A stretch of DNA of 64,000 nucleotides from Schizochytrium sp. TIO01 (taxonomy: Eukaryota; Sar; Bigyra; Thraustochytrida; Thraustochytriidae), in assembly GCA_004764695.1 (NCBI GenBank), contig SMSO01000005.1, positions 1,445,501 to 1,509,500 on the forward strand, in the 5' to 3' direction. The first letter of the stretch is position 1; the number at the start of each line of letters is the position of its first letter. Below, one piece after another: positions 25,262-36,141 of this stretch. The notes under the pieces were generated by a model. The model worked only from the letters and a program-made list of their open reading frames with translations, was not told the origin of the DNA and ran no database searches. The position numbers and the translations under genes are program-made.

Positions 25262-27314
25262 AGGCGTCGAGGATTGGCGGAGACCGAGGATGTCGAGGAA
25301 ACTCGCAAGAGTTTCTTCCTCCACGCCACAAACACTTGAAGAGGAAGACGACCCGCGTAGCGAAGATGAACCAGTTCGCGCCTATGGATCAGCAAAGCCA
25401 AATATACACCAAGAGTGTTCCTGCAGAGGACTAAACGCTCTCGAGGATGCCGAGGAGGAGGGTTACACTAGCAATGAGGAGGAAGATGACGAGAATGAGG
25501 ATTACGGTGCAATCGAAGCAGCCAGCATACACGGAAACGACGACGATACCCACAGCAGTAAAAACAACAACTCGCGACTGGAAAAGGTTGATGTTCAGAA
25601 TGACGAGATGATGAAACTCGATGTACATTCATCGCCACAGCTGCACCAATCCCAGCAGCAATATGAACCCAAGGAGCGAAACTATCCCACTCACACGGCA
25701 AATAAAGAGACTCTCATGGGCAATCCTCCAGGCGCAACGGCGATGGCTCAACCGAAGGATGGTAAAAACGCGAACGAAGAAGATAACAATGACGATGACT
25801 CTACAACCTCTCTGCAAGCTGGTGCGTGCCCAAACTGTTGGTCAGCAATCCTTTTATTATGGCGACGCCGCAAACAAAATAGACGCACACGCAGAGCAAA
25901 AAAGAGCAAGCCCAGCCTCACACAAACAAGTATTAAACTCCCTTTTGAAGAGAGACCAGAATCTTCTCCATCGCAGTCAACGGGTATGAGAAAGTCTGCA
26001 ACCCTTGCTAGCCCAAACAACAATAACAAAAGCAGTGCCAAGCACCATTCGCCTACGCTTGCAATCAATAACAACGAAATGAATGAAGAGGTTCGTGCTG
26101 AAGCTGCTGCATCGGAAAGAAAACGTGTAGAACGAACACTTGCTTTAAGAGCACTTCAGTCCAATGTCTGGGGAGAATTCATGGGATACCTCGAGAACGA
26201 TAACGTCGAAGGGATTCACCGTACTGCAGGCCGTGCGGAGATTCAAAAGGCTTTGCCACTGTGGAGAAACAGTAATGGAGAAGGTATCATCCATGTTCTG
26301 TGCCGTAACAAAGGTGCAAAGGCGATAGATGCTATTTTGTCAGGGCTTGAACCCGACGTCCGTCAATATTGCATTTCTGATTTTACTGAACGTGGTCGTG
26401 GCATGCTGCCTTTACACGTGGCCAGCGCTAAAGGTGACGAAGACTGTGTTCGTGTGCTTCTCAAATATGGTGCTGACGCACTTACGCCTGTTGATGACTA
26501 TGGTCTCTCAGCCTTGAATCGTGCTGCTGGCAACGGCTTTGGAGGTGTTTGCCAAATCCTGCTCGAGGCTGGGGCAGACCCAATGTTGCGAGATAAAGCT
26601 GGTTTTACTGCTTTTCACCGGGCTTGTTTTCATGGTCATATCGAGGCTCTGAAAGTGCTCATGATCTTCGAAGAAGATGAGTACCATTCTTTCAAACGAA
26701 TCATTAACGCAGATGCCCTCCTTCTTGCGCGGGGGAGATCTGCCTTGCACTACGTCGCGATGAATGCCTCTGCAGGTTCTCAAGCAGAAGAGCTTGTGCG
26801 TCTTCTCGTGCATGTTGTGGGAATGAATATTAATATTCGCTGTCGGGAGGGTCGCACGCCCCTTCATGAGGCGTCTCTTAGTGGCAACGTGTACGCTGTA
26901 GACGCCCTCGTTCGCCATGGTGCAAATGTGAATGAACGTGTTCTTGGCTCCGGCAGTACACCTCTGCATCTAGCTGTTGAAAACTTTCAAATTGGTGTCT
27001 GCGCAACTTTGTTACAGGACCCTGATGTGGATCTACATATTTTAGACGATACTGGCCTTTCCCCTGAAATGTTGGCTGTGGAAGAATCGAGATATGATAT
27101 TCTTGAGCTTTTTGGTAGCCCTGAGATTCGTCGTGCTCGCGCCAAGAACCTTGCCCTGCGTCGTGAAACCCTCAATAATGCTTCTACAACCTCCACTGTA
27201 TCAATTGCTACGACGAGCACTGCCGCAACAAGTTCAACTTCCCACATTCATCCTCAACGCTCCCAGCAGCAAAATAACATTGGTGCCCGGCGTAGCGTCG
27301 TGTCTATTTGGTAA
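25047..27314 (+). CDS. Ankyrin-repeat protein with long acidic, Asn-rich N-terminus
   Basis: Encodes 755 residues without an intron, starting at ATG 25047. The first half is disordered: an Asn run from CAA/AAC codons (25219-25262), several D/E blocks, then a basic cluster (about 280-300) after the CPNC pair. About residues 395-690 are ankyrin repeats with typical turns, including LPLHVASAKGDEDCVRVLL, TAFHRACFHGHIEALKVLM, TPLHEASLSGNVYAVDALV and TPLHLAVENFQIGVCATLL. The C-terminus is S/T-rich. Ankyrin repeats bind proteins and define no reaction, so its role is unknown. The basic cluster could be a nuclear signal, and the acidic half may mediate charge interactions; both are inference. No enzymatic domain or membrane segment is seen. 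Confidence 0.85.
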
Positions 27315-29148
27315 TGAGTAACCTCGTTACTTGTTTGTTTCATTCTTTGGTTTTTGACTGGAGCCATATTCTTGGTTTCAAGGTTATTCATAAACCCAGT
27401 TCATGACAAGACATCATTTGTCTTACCTGTGTCTTTAGCTTTGTATATAATGCAATGGATATCTCAAATCGCAATTGCAGCTGTCGGGAATTTCAGGGTA
27501 ACTGTTAACATTGCAAACTCACCTAGCGATTACCTCCACTGTTGTTGTAAGTGAAAGCTATTGCTTTCCTGTACCACTCTACTTTTGTGTCAATCATGAA
27601 TAATGTGAAGTGTCCATTGCCAGGTCTCGTTTCACATTCTACGTCTTATGACTATTTGGAGAGTTATTTCCCTTTGTTCAGCATACAATTTGTTTTTGAT
27701 ATGAGAGTTGTGATTCTCAACCTGATAACTCAATATATTCGAATTTCATTCAATGTGTCTTCAAAAACCTCCCCGCATTTTGTTTGTTTTATCTTAGCAG
27801 TGACTATCTTCTACACCTCTTTGTTTTGTTTTTTCTATTCTTAATTACTCAAAAGAAAATCATATATGAAAAATCGAAACTTTCTGTGTGGATGGGCTCT
27901 TGCTCTTTTTTGCAGTAGAAAGTTGAACGCCTGCTTGCTTGCTTTCCCTAAAGTTCGTAAAGGAGTCGATGTTCTGTAGCGGAAGTGTTTGTAAATGTTA
28001 AGCTTTCTGTCGGAAGGAAGTTTAGTCCAAACTTAAAGTGCGCAACCAACAAGTACACTAATTTTAATCAAGCATTGCAAAAAGACTACAAAATGTGTTG
28101 TACAGCAAACTTGGGTGGTTCTTCCAAGGAAATTGCATATACGCAAGTGAGGACGTTGAGCGCTCAAATGGCTGCAGTTGTTCCGGCGGCTGTGAACAAC
28201 CTCACCATTATCTACGCTAGAGCAAAAACAGAGATTCGAATGCCAGATCGGTAACCTCCAGCGTGCCTATCTAGACGACCCCGCTATCTACAAAGACATC
28301 GTTAGAGAGGTTAACTTAAACAGGCCGGCTTGCGCGCCCCACTGAACAACCGTGGTTCATCGCAAGCTTGCACTTTGGCTCTTGTGAAAACTAATATGTC
28401 ATCCTTTTGTCTAAATTTGAAACCTCCCAAATGGTCAACAAGTTAACAGGGGATCAAAAGCAAGACTGTTCAAATGATGAGTCGTTCAGGCCACTTTAGT
28501 TTCCGTCAGATGCTTATCCACGAAGTCGAGCTTTTCCTGGGTGTAAATGTACCATTCACCATGAGTATACACTTTCAAAACATGCTATGACAAGCTCGGA
28601 ACATCCAAGGTTTTCAAATGCCCACATGGAAACATCTAGCCGTTCGGGATACCCACGCCACCAGAGGCATCCTTTTGTGCTACCTATTCTAAGGACATGA
28701 TTTTAAAATTGTCTTTGAGTCGTGGGCAAGTTATCTTTAACAATCCTGTGATTGGGCCTTAGCCACACTTTTGTCATCATAGGAAATGCAAGTTTTGCAA
28801 AATTAATAGGTTTAGAATTCTAGAATGGTGTTGGCTTTTTAGACAAGACTGAGTTCATCCATAAACTTTGACGCTGAAAAGCACAGGTAGTTGATACGTT
28901 GTATGCATCACGGTCCATGCCTTGTGGACCACTTCTGTTGGAATAGAAGACTGCACAACAGAATAGGTTAAGGTTTCTTCTCGTGAATCTCATGAGATCA
29001 TGGTGCAACTGGGTACTCCAGCATTATAAGCTTCTTTTGACTTTTGGCAATGCATTTAGGTCTACAAATTAATAGGCGCCAGGTTACAAACAGACCCTAG
29101 CGGCTGCGCAGAAGACATCTTGAGTGTAAATGCCAACATTTTGACAAT
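27315..29148. other. Spacer between ankyrin gene and SMG8
   Basis: Presumed 3' UTRs of two convergent genes. The segment at 27756-28240 recurs in two pieces at 38939-39300 and 40841-40972. Within it, a short frame containing the residues MAAVVP stays open in both copies, but amino-acid changes are frequent. Nothing else is recognised between 28250 and 29148. Confidence 0.5.
27756..28240 (+). repeat. Dispersed segment, copy 1 (contiguous)
   Basis: Matches 38939-39300 (to about 28100) and 40841-40972 (from about 28105) at high but imperfect similarity. Recognisable anchors are the pyrimidine-rich start (TCTTCAAAAACCTCCCC), the CTGCTTGCTTGCTTTCCC motif near 27930, and GGCTGCAGTTGTTCCGG near 28170. 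Here the segment is uninterrupted. No transposon feature is seen. Confidence 0.8.
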
Positions 29149-31425
29149 TTAATTGGCAACTGTGACAGCCTTGAGAAGGCCAGGGCGAAGACGTGCAATG
29201 GAGACAAATTGTTTGCAGCTCGTTGGTTGAAAGATCGGCTGACCTTGAGCGTCAAGATAGACGTGCGGAAGACACATGCAGTACAACCTACCTGGAGAAA
29301 GCTCCATCGGACGATGAGTGAATAACGCATTACCAGCATCTCGAAAGTGAATATGCGCATGCAAGAGCACACGATAGGCGGCCTTTTCAGGAACGCAAAT
29401 GTAAATTCGTTGAAGTTGCAGATAGGTATCTTGAGCAACATTACTTGGTGCAATAAAGAGCTCTACGTCCTGAAGAGGCCATTGCATGAAACCGTGAGTA
29501 TCGTCAGAGATTCCTGTGAGCCCTTGACCCGTGGAGTAAAGCCCGGATACGCTATAAAAACAGCGATTTCCAGAACCTATGCTTTCATATTCAAGTCCAA
29601 CATATACCTTTGTCTCATCCCACAGGTCTAAGCGATTATAGCGAGGTAGAAAACCCGGATAAGGAATGCCTTTGCTAGGATCATAATCATGTGCTGGACC
29701 GAGGTCATGTAACATCCAAGAACCGCCTTTGCGTTGAGGTCTCGAAGCTTTCGGATTCTGTATGTGCTGGGTTTTACCACCTGCAAAAGAGGAGGAAGGA
29801 GACACAGGGAATACAGTTGATGAAGTAGAAGAGCTATGGGCTGCGGTGCCGATGGCCAAGTCATGAGTGCGATGTAGCACCTCCTCACAGCAACTATGGC
29901 TAGGGTATGTATGATTCAGAAGTCCAGGGAGGAACGGGTCGGCATACTCGAGCACGGACCTGCCGCAAGAGCATGCCATACGAATTGTGGCGCCACTACA
30001 ACATGATCGTGGATCAAATGTCCCTGGGCGTCCAGATGAAGTCTTGGCAAGGTTTTCGCGCAGTAAATTCACACAAGAACGACCTGTGAGAGAAATTGCG
30101 TCACAGAGTCTTCGATCGGGGCCCTTTTCAGTACTTGTAGTGATGGTTCTCCGCGTCGAAGAAAGTACTGCCTGCCCACGCCAGATACGCTTGCACTGGT
30201 CTGTGAGGCGCTTCTCTGCACGACGTGCCACAGACCCACGTCCGCCGGTAAATCTTCGCAACTCTCGAACAGCAAGCTCAAGGTGGGATTCGTGAACCTG
30301 GGTCCCGTACCGTGGTGGCAAATTACGTACATAAGTTTCCAGAGCAAATGGCATACCTTTATCAGCAAGAGCCCTACATAAAGCATCTTCCGATTTCGTT
30401 GCAGACTCGAGACGAGCAAGCGATTGTGCATCTTTCTTGGTTAGGTTGCTATCAGGCACATCATAGTGCTGAGTGGCGGTCTCCAAGGCCGCTACCAGTC
30501 CACTGCGTGCTGACAGGCGAATACTCACAGCGAGAACACCAGCCGACTTAAGCCATTCAGCCGATGTGAAGGTGTCAACATGTGCCTGTTTGATAAGGCG
30601 ATTGACACAAGGTCGAAGATTGCCAACCGCGCAGCAACAATCGTTTTTTACAGCACGGCAAAATGGCGTGCTACTCCGCGTTGGATTTCCCACCAGTCCA
30701 CATGCTTTGAGAGTGCCCATAATAATACCCTGCGCTTTCGAGACTTCATCATCTAATGAAAAACCAAAAACTAGATATGGCGTGCTACGACCTGGCCAGC
30801 CGCGAACTTGTTCACCACGATCTTTGCTTCGAGATCCACGCCCTGAGGTTTGATGTCGAACATTGATGCTACTGTTGCTGCTGCCGACTGGATGGCCAGT
30901 ACTAGTAGCAGAACTGCTAATGCCATTTGCCATGGGGGCAAATGATCGAGGTCTCGACGCCTTAAGAGCGTTGAGCAATCCGAAAGTAGTTAATGAAAGG
31001 CCTGCGGGACTTGACTGTACCCAAATGAGAACATGTGCACATGAGAATACGAAAAGCAACCTCCGGAGAGCCTCGAGGTCATGTTTGCCATGCGCTGCAA
31101 AATCTTCAGTATAATTGTCCTGTGAGTCAGCAACACCTGCGTTATTGTTGGCGATCGCCGGGTTGGCAGAAGTGGCGAAAGAAACAAAATGCTGTGCTAA
31201 AGATGAAGAGGGAGAAGGCTTGGGGCCAATGTTGGGGTCTACAGGGTCAAGCGCGAGAACAAGGTAAAGGATGTCATCGCAGACCTCGCGTTGCACATCT
31301 TGTGCCTGGCGTGGTTCGTCAAGGTCGCGAGGGAAAAGGCCTCGACCTCCAGCGGCATCATTGGCTGCACGAGCTGCATCAGACCAGCTCGAGGCCACCA
31401 CGCCCACTACGCGCGAAAAATGCAT
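29149..31425 (-). CDS. SMG8: SMG8-like nonsense-mediated mRNA decay factor
   Basis: SMG8 partners SMG9 and restrains the SMG1 kinase that phosphorylates UPF1 in mRNA surveillance. This frame gives 758 residues with no intron. The N-terminus VVGVVASSW then LYLVLALDP fits the start of the SMG8 P-loop-like domain. HVLIWVQSSPAGLSL near residue 130 matches its central strand. The C-terminal half shows family landmarks: CSCGRS near 482, WMLHDLGP near 569 leading to a GFLP segment, VYVGLEYES near 604, and LPHVYLD close to the end. Animal SMG8 is nearer 1000 residues, so this form is compact. ATG 31425 is the only in-frame Met near the top, with a TAA 27 bases upstream; a short upstream exon is possible. 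The C-terminal landmarks make the assignment fairly firm. Confidence 0.78.
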   Translation of the reverse strand: MHFSRVVGVVASSWSDAARAANDAAGGRGLFPRDLDEPRQAQDVQREVCDDILYLVLALDPVDPNIGPKPSPSSSLAQHFVSFATSANPAIANNNAGVADSQDNYTEDFAAHGKHDLEALRRLLFVFSCAHVLIWVQSSPAGLSLTTFGLLNALKASRPRSFAPMANGISSSATSTGHPVGSSNSSINVRHQTSGRGSRSKDRGEQVRGWPGRSTPYLVFGFSLDDEVSKAQGIIMGTLKACGLVGNPTRSSTPFCRAVKNDCCCAVGNLRPCVNRLIKQAHVDTFTSAEWLKSAGVLAVSIRLSARSGLVAALETATQHYDVPDSNLTKKDAQSLARLESATKSEDALCRALADKGMPFALETYVRNLPPRYGTQVHESHLELAVRELRRFTGGRGSVARRAEKRLTDQCKRIWRGQAVLSSTRRTITTSTEKGPDRRLCDAISLTGRSCVNLLRENLAKTSSGRPGTFDPRSCCSGATIRMACSCGRSVLEYADPFLPGLLNHTYPSHSCCEEVLHRTHDLAIGTAAHSSSTSSTVFPVSPSSSFAGGKTQHIQNPKASRPQRKGGSWMLHDLGPAHDYDPSKGIPYPGFLPRYNRLDLWDETKVYVGLEYESIGSGNRCFYSVSGLYSTGQGLTGISDDTHGFMQWPLQDVELFIAPSNVAQDTYLQLQRIYICVPEKAAYRVLLHAHIHFRDAGNALFTHRPMELSPGRLYCMCLPHVYLDAQGQPIFQPTSCKQFVSIARLRPGLLKAVTVAN

Positions 31426-34400
31426 GCCGTCTCGGGCCGCAATTTCGTCGACTTATATCAAAAGCTGCGCACAACCCTCCCCCTTTTTTAATAACCACAA
31501 AACCGACTGGGCTGCACGCTGCGTTCACGGAGATGCTCCCAAGCTGGCTGCAGGAGACCCGAAGAGAAAGGGTTATGAGTATCAGCAACTTAAGTCACTA
31601 ATACAGAATGATAAATTTGTTTATCTTTCAGTTATGTTCAAATTATTAAGCAAACAATATTAAGTGCAGCCCCGCATGCCAAGGCAGCACTGTATTGAAC
31701 CAGATATAGCTGTGTTAACTGGCCTCGCAGATGAAGACTTTTCACTCTGATGAGCTAAAGTTAAGTTTCTGAATCAGATTTTTTCACCCCCTCATAGCGC
31801 CTTTCAGGCTCTTTTGACATTCATGAAAAAAGGTAATAGATATAATGATTGCTTAGTAGTTGCTAGTACATTTTCCTTGAGTTAAGTATGATATGGCTCG
31901 CATACATCAAGACCCAATCAGTAATTGATTTGGTTTGAGGTTTTACTCATGCGAAAGTATTTAAAGGAGTTTGAGGGGCACATCTGCCATGCTGACGTGA
32001 GCTCAAAAAAAAACTCTCGGGGGGGGGGGGGGGAGGGAGAGAACATAGGAGAGAACAAGCGAAAATATGGAGGTAAATTCCTCTTCTCCTTACAAAAACA
32101 TTGTGTTGGCGAGTTTTCTGATGTGCATTTTATAGGTTAAATGGTGTTATATGTGGGACGTGATATAGCATTTAGCGTTAAATCCTAAGTCTTAATTAGT
32201 TTTGTTACTGGTTTTAGAAAGAATACACAGTGGTGACTCTCCTCTCTTTCCACTGAATATAATTAAGTCTACTGCTACTGGGTCTCCTCGCAAGGTATAT
32301 ACAATAGAGCTTTATAGTTGCACAATAACAATTGTTGTGTTTGTATATTTAAATTACACAGAAACAACAGCAGACTATTATTCTCAACAATTTGCGAACC
32401 TTGGCAAAGCGACTCAGGTTCCTGCGCTTGAACAATCAAAATGACGCGATATTAGACAAGTGAATGAAAGGCATTTTGGATAGAGAAGTATTTCTTAGTT
32501 TTGAGAGATCGATTTAAAGACTTAATCACTTCATAAATGAATAATCAACCAAGGAAAGCAAGCAATTTTGAGCATATTCTCATAACTTTTGGGACGAAGT
32601 AGGAGAAATGGTCTCAAGTTTAGAGTTACTCGATAACAACTAGTGCAAAACATCCACTCAACCCATCCAAACAGATTATTTGAGGTTCTTGCTTTATTTG
32701 CTTTACTACTTTTAAGTATTTTGACAAAGGAGCACCCTTAAAGATACTGATTCCTCTATAAATGACCATGTGTTTCACAGCAGCTTCTCAACTTCAGTTG
32801 ATATGAATATAATGTAGTCTCGGCATCATTTTGATCCTTATCTGTCATCCAAGTAGCCGGAGTATACTAGTATAGATCCTCGCATAAAGAGTTCGAAAGA
32901 TGAAAGATCATACTAGGAAAACATTAAAGTGGCATGAACTGAGGCTCCTCTGCATCGTTCTTGTGATTTTTTCAGATTCGATTTAGTAGTTGTGAGTGAA
33001 ATTTATAAAAGGAAAAGTTGGAAGCCTATATATATTGGCGTATCTCTATCTCATGGATTTGCTGATTGGAAAGTCTTAAAAATCTACAAATTAAGAAGTG
33101 CTACTATTTTGTTTGTGAACTCTTGAACTCTACATAGCAAATATTCAGTTATGTAAAGTAGAATGGGATAGATCTTAATGGTTTTGCTAGAACATCACAT
33201 GTATGAGTAAACTAGCCAGGGATGAAGAGGCCAAAATATCAAGTTGAACTGCTTGCAGAAATGACATGTTTGACTCTTGGTTGGTTTAGAACAGAACATT
33301 GTTATAGAACGTTCCATAATACTTCACACTAGCTCAGAATCGTTCTAAGCGCGAGCTTTCTCTCTTTTGGAAGAGAGCCTTTTGTCAGCTTGGCAGATGA
33401 GTGCTTACTAGTAGAAGTGATACATACCTAGGTACTGACTCACCCAATTAAGACGTAATTTTTATTTCTAAAATTCATAGGCCAGCTACAATCCTTGGTG
33501 TATTACTTGCTATATCCCCCACCAAAACTCCTTTTTCAATTTCAACAGAAGTGTCAAGTCATATCTAAACCTCATATATAATTCTTTATGCTAGGATCGC
33601 CTTACCAGGAACACCGAATAAATCACCATCAACCTCTCCGACCCAAAGCACAATCTCTGCTAGTTTAGTGATAGAAGTGAGCTCATTGGGACGAGCCTAT
33701 GTTCAAGTGATTTCCCTGCCGTCAGATCGTGTACGCAGTTAAATTTTGCATCTTTTCAATGGCAAGAGATATATGTAAAGTTATCTTTATTTTATTCCAA
33801 AAACTTGTTCTACTCTGATTTCACATGACAAAAGTTGCCAATGATCTGCGTTTACCAGTGCAATCATTTATTCGATCGGGCACTCCTTGCTAAACATATT
33901 TATAAGCATTGCCATCTTTCCTCACATAAAACAAGTGCAAGGAAACTTGCAGAGTCTTCGTCGTCCAGACACTTGCGCGGTATATGGGTTCTGATCGAGG
34001 TGGAAGTTTGTTTGGCCATTCCCTGGCCCTTCTGTTGTGTTCCGTGTTCTTGAAATGAAGTAAAGCCGCGTCAATGTTGGCTCTGTGAACCTCATTTCGA
34101 ACAAGAATTATTTTATTCCTTCATCACATTATCCACGATATCTCTAGGTACTCGCTTAACGCCAACTTGCAAAGTAACCAACAAATTCAACTCAAGAAAA
34201 AATAACTTTTACACTATGCAGGGGTAGGGGCGCCCCAGCTCATGGATGAATTTTCTTCATCTCAAGGTTTACTTGTAAAAGGTATTTACTTCAAAAGTGT
34301 AATAATCTCACTGAATAATTCTATTCAGTAAATTTAAATATATTGAGTTTCCTGCTACTTTCATGTGCCGAAGGCCGAATCCAATAAGCATCGCTTATCA

Positions 34401-34453
34401 CTCACGTGAGAAAACAAAAACACCAGATCTAAGTACTAACCTTATCCTTTACT
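31426..34453. other. AT-rich gene desert before the duplicated block
   Basis: No gene is supported. It includes a 15-G homopolymer (32019-32033) and uniformly AT-rich sequence. Frames of up to about 80 codons are scattered and unremarkable. The SMG8 promoter presumably lies in the first few hundred bases. Confidence 0.55.
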
Positions 34454-34490
34454 CCATGTCCCTAGAACATTTTGTTTAACCTTGCTGCTC

Positions 34491-34852
34491 TTAAACTTCA
34501 CTTATCACCCATGTTTTATATTTTACATATTTCAACATAACGAATCTATCACAATAAGATACAACTAACAATTCCCAGCATCATAATATTGTCACTATAA
34601 CAAATAATTCCATTATTAAAACAAAAGAAACTTAAAATCAGAGTATACAGAGATTACTCAAGACAATTAACTTTGCCGCTCCTCAACTTCACTTATTATC
34701 CACGTTTTGAATTTTACATATTTAAACATAACGGATCTATCACAATAAGATACAACTAACAATTTCCAGTATCATAATAGCATCACTATAATAAATAATT
34801 TCAGTATCAAAACAACAGAAACTTTTAAAAGGGTATATAGAGATGGCTCAAG
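34491..34852. repeat. Tandem pair of about 172-bp units
   Basis: 34491-34663 and 34681-34852 are imperfect copies of each other; both contain AACGRATCTATCACAATAAG. The second block copy (from 40981) has only one unit: its left edge matches unit 1 and its body matches unit 2, as expected after an unequal recombination. Confidence 0.85.
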
Positions 34853-35221
34853 ACCTCTTGAATTAAACATGCATTGAATAGCTGAATCTGAGTCCAGATA
34901 AAACTCGAGTAATTCTCAAAATTGGTGGCCAGGAATGAATCAGTGTTTTCGCAGCCTTGGGTGTCCCTGGTACTAACACGACACATCAGATTACATGCAA
35001 GTCTTTGTCAGTATTTTAAAACTTACAATCACTATTTCTGCAGTTCTACACCTTTCACGCCATCATATAGAGATAAACTAAGCATGAAAATCATATTTGT
35101 AAGAATATTCTCCGTCTTCACTTGTGTCCCTCCTACGAACCGATGCACTTGAGGTAAACTGAAATCTCACATTCTAACTGTACGCATCTATTCCTATTAT
35201 CTAATTGGGGGGGGGGGGTAC

Positions 35222-35960
35222 TCAGAAGTGTAGTCTGCACAGGCTTCGAATGATTTCAATCTTCTATGGGTACTCGAGAACATCCAGAAAGTGTAACCCG
35301 GACAAGCTAAGGTCTCTCCTGAATTTATGTGCGCCGCCATACTCCATAGCAACCAAGGAGAAATGTAGTCTCGCCAGGTTTGGGTCCTCTCGAGTTTCCT
35401 ACCAAATGCCTAAGAAATGTAGTATAGGTGGGTATTACAGTATTCTAATTTTACATATGTGGTGCGTGAGAACATTCACAAGGTGTGATCTGGGCAGGCC
35501 CGGGCCTATCCTGAAGTTATATGAGGTACGCAACCACATCCAGGAAGTGCAGAAGGGAACAGGCCCTGGTCTATGCTTATTTTATATGAGGTACTCAAGA
35601 ATATCAACTTTTCAAGATCATCTGCGGCATTTTAAAGCCCTCCTTTACGTAGACGAAAAACATTTTCAGAATTCATGCAATGATTTCAAGTAGCACTCAT
35701 TCACATTTATAAGGTGTACTCGTGAGAACATTCACAAAGTGTGATCTGGGCAGGCCCGGGCCTATCCTGAAGTTATATGAGGTACGCAAACACATCCAAG
35801 AAGTGTAGAAGGGACAGGCTTTGGTCTATGCTTATTTTATATGAGGTACTCAAGAATATCAACTTTCCAAGATCATCTGCGGCATTTTAAAGCCCTCCTT
35901 TACGTAGACGAAAAACATTTTCAGAATTCATGCAATGATTTTAAGTAGCATTCATTTATC
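35222..35960. repeat. Degenerate about 65-bp modules upstream of surface gene A
   Basis: A loose motif (AGAARTGTAG, then GGVCAGGCYYGGG) recurs near 35224, 35286, 35357, 35411, 35479 and 35545. The last modules sit inside a larger tandem pair (about 35470-35715 and 35728-35970). The array ends about 180 bp before the start codon of gene A. It could be a regulatory array or an old satellite. The same array precedes gene B. Confidence 0.65.
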
Positions 35961-36141
35961 AGATGTACACTGGTTTATTACACAAGAGAGGCCAGGCAGA
36001 GAAGACATAGTAGAGACCTTACAATGATACATGTCCCTATAATTGAAACCCAGAGAAAAATGGCAACAGCTCAAATATCTCGAATCGAGGTACAGCAGAA
36101 CCGAAACGCAGCATTGAGATCGAACGAAACCACTTCCCTCC

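Noticed and set aside
27551-27844. 97-codon hydrophobic frame after the ankyrin gene
   Set aside because: Pyrimidine-rich 3' flank; its second copy at 38939 does not preserve the frame well.
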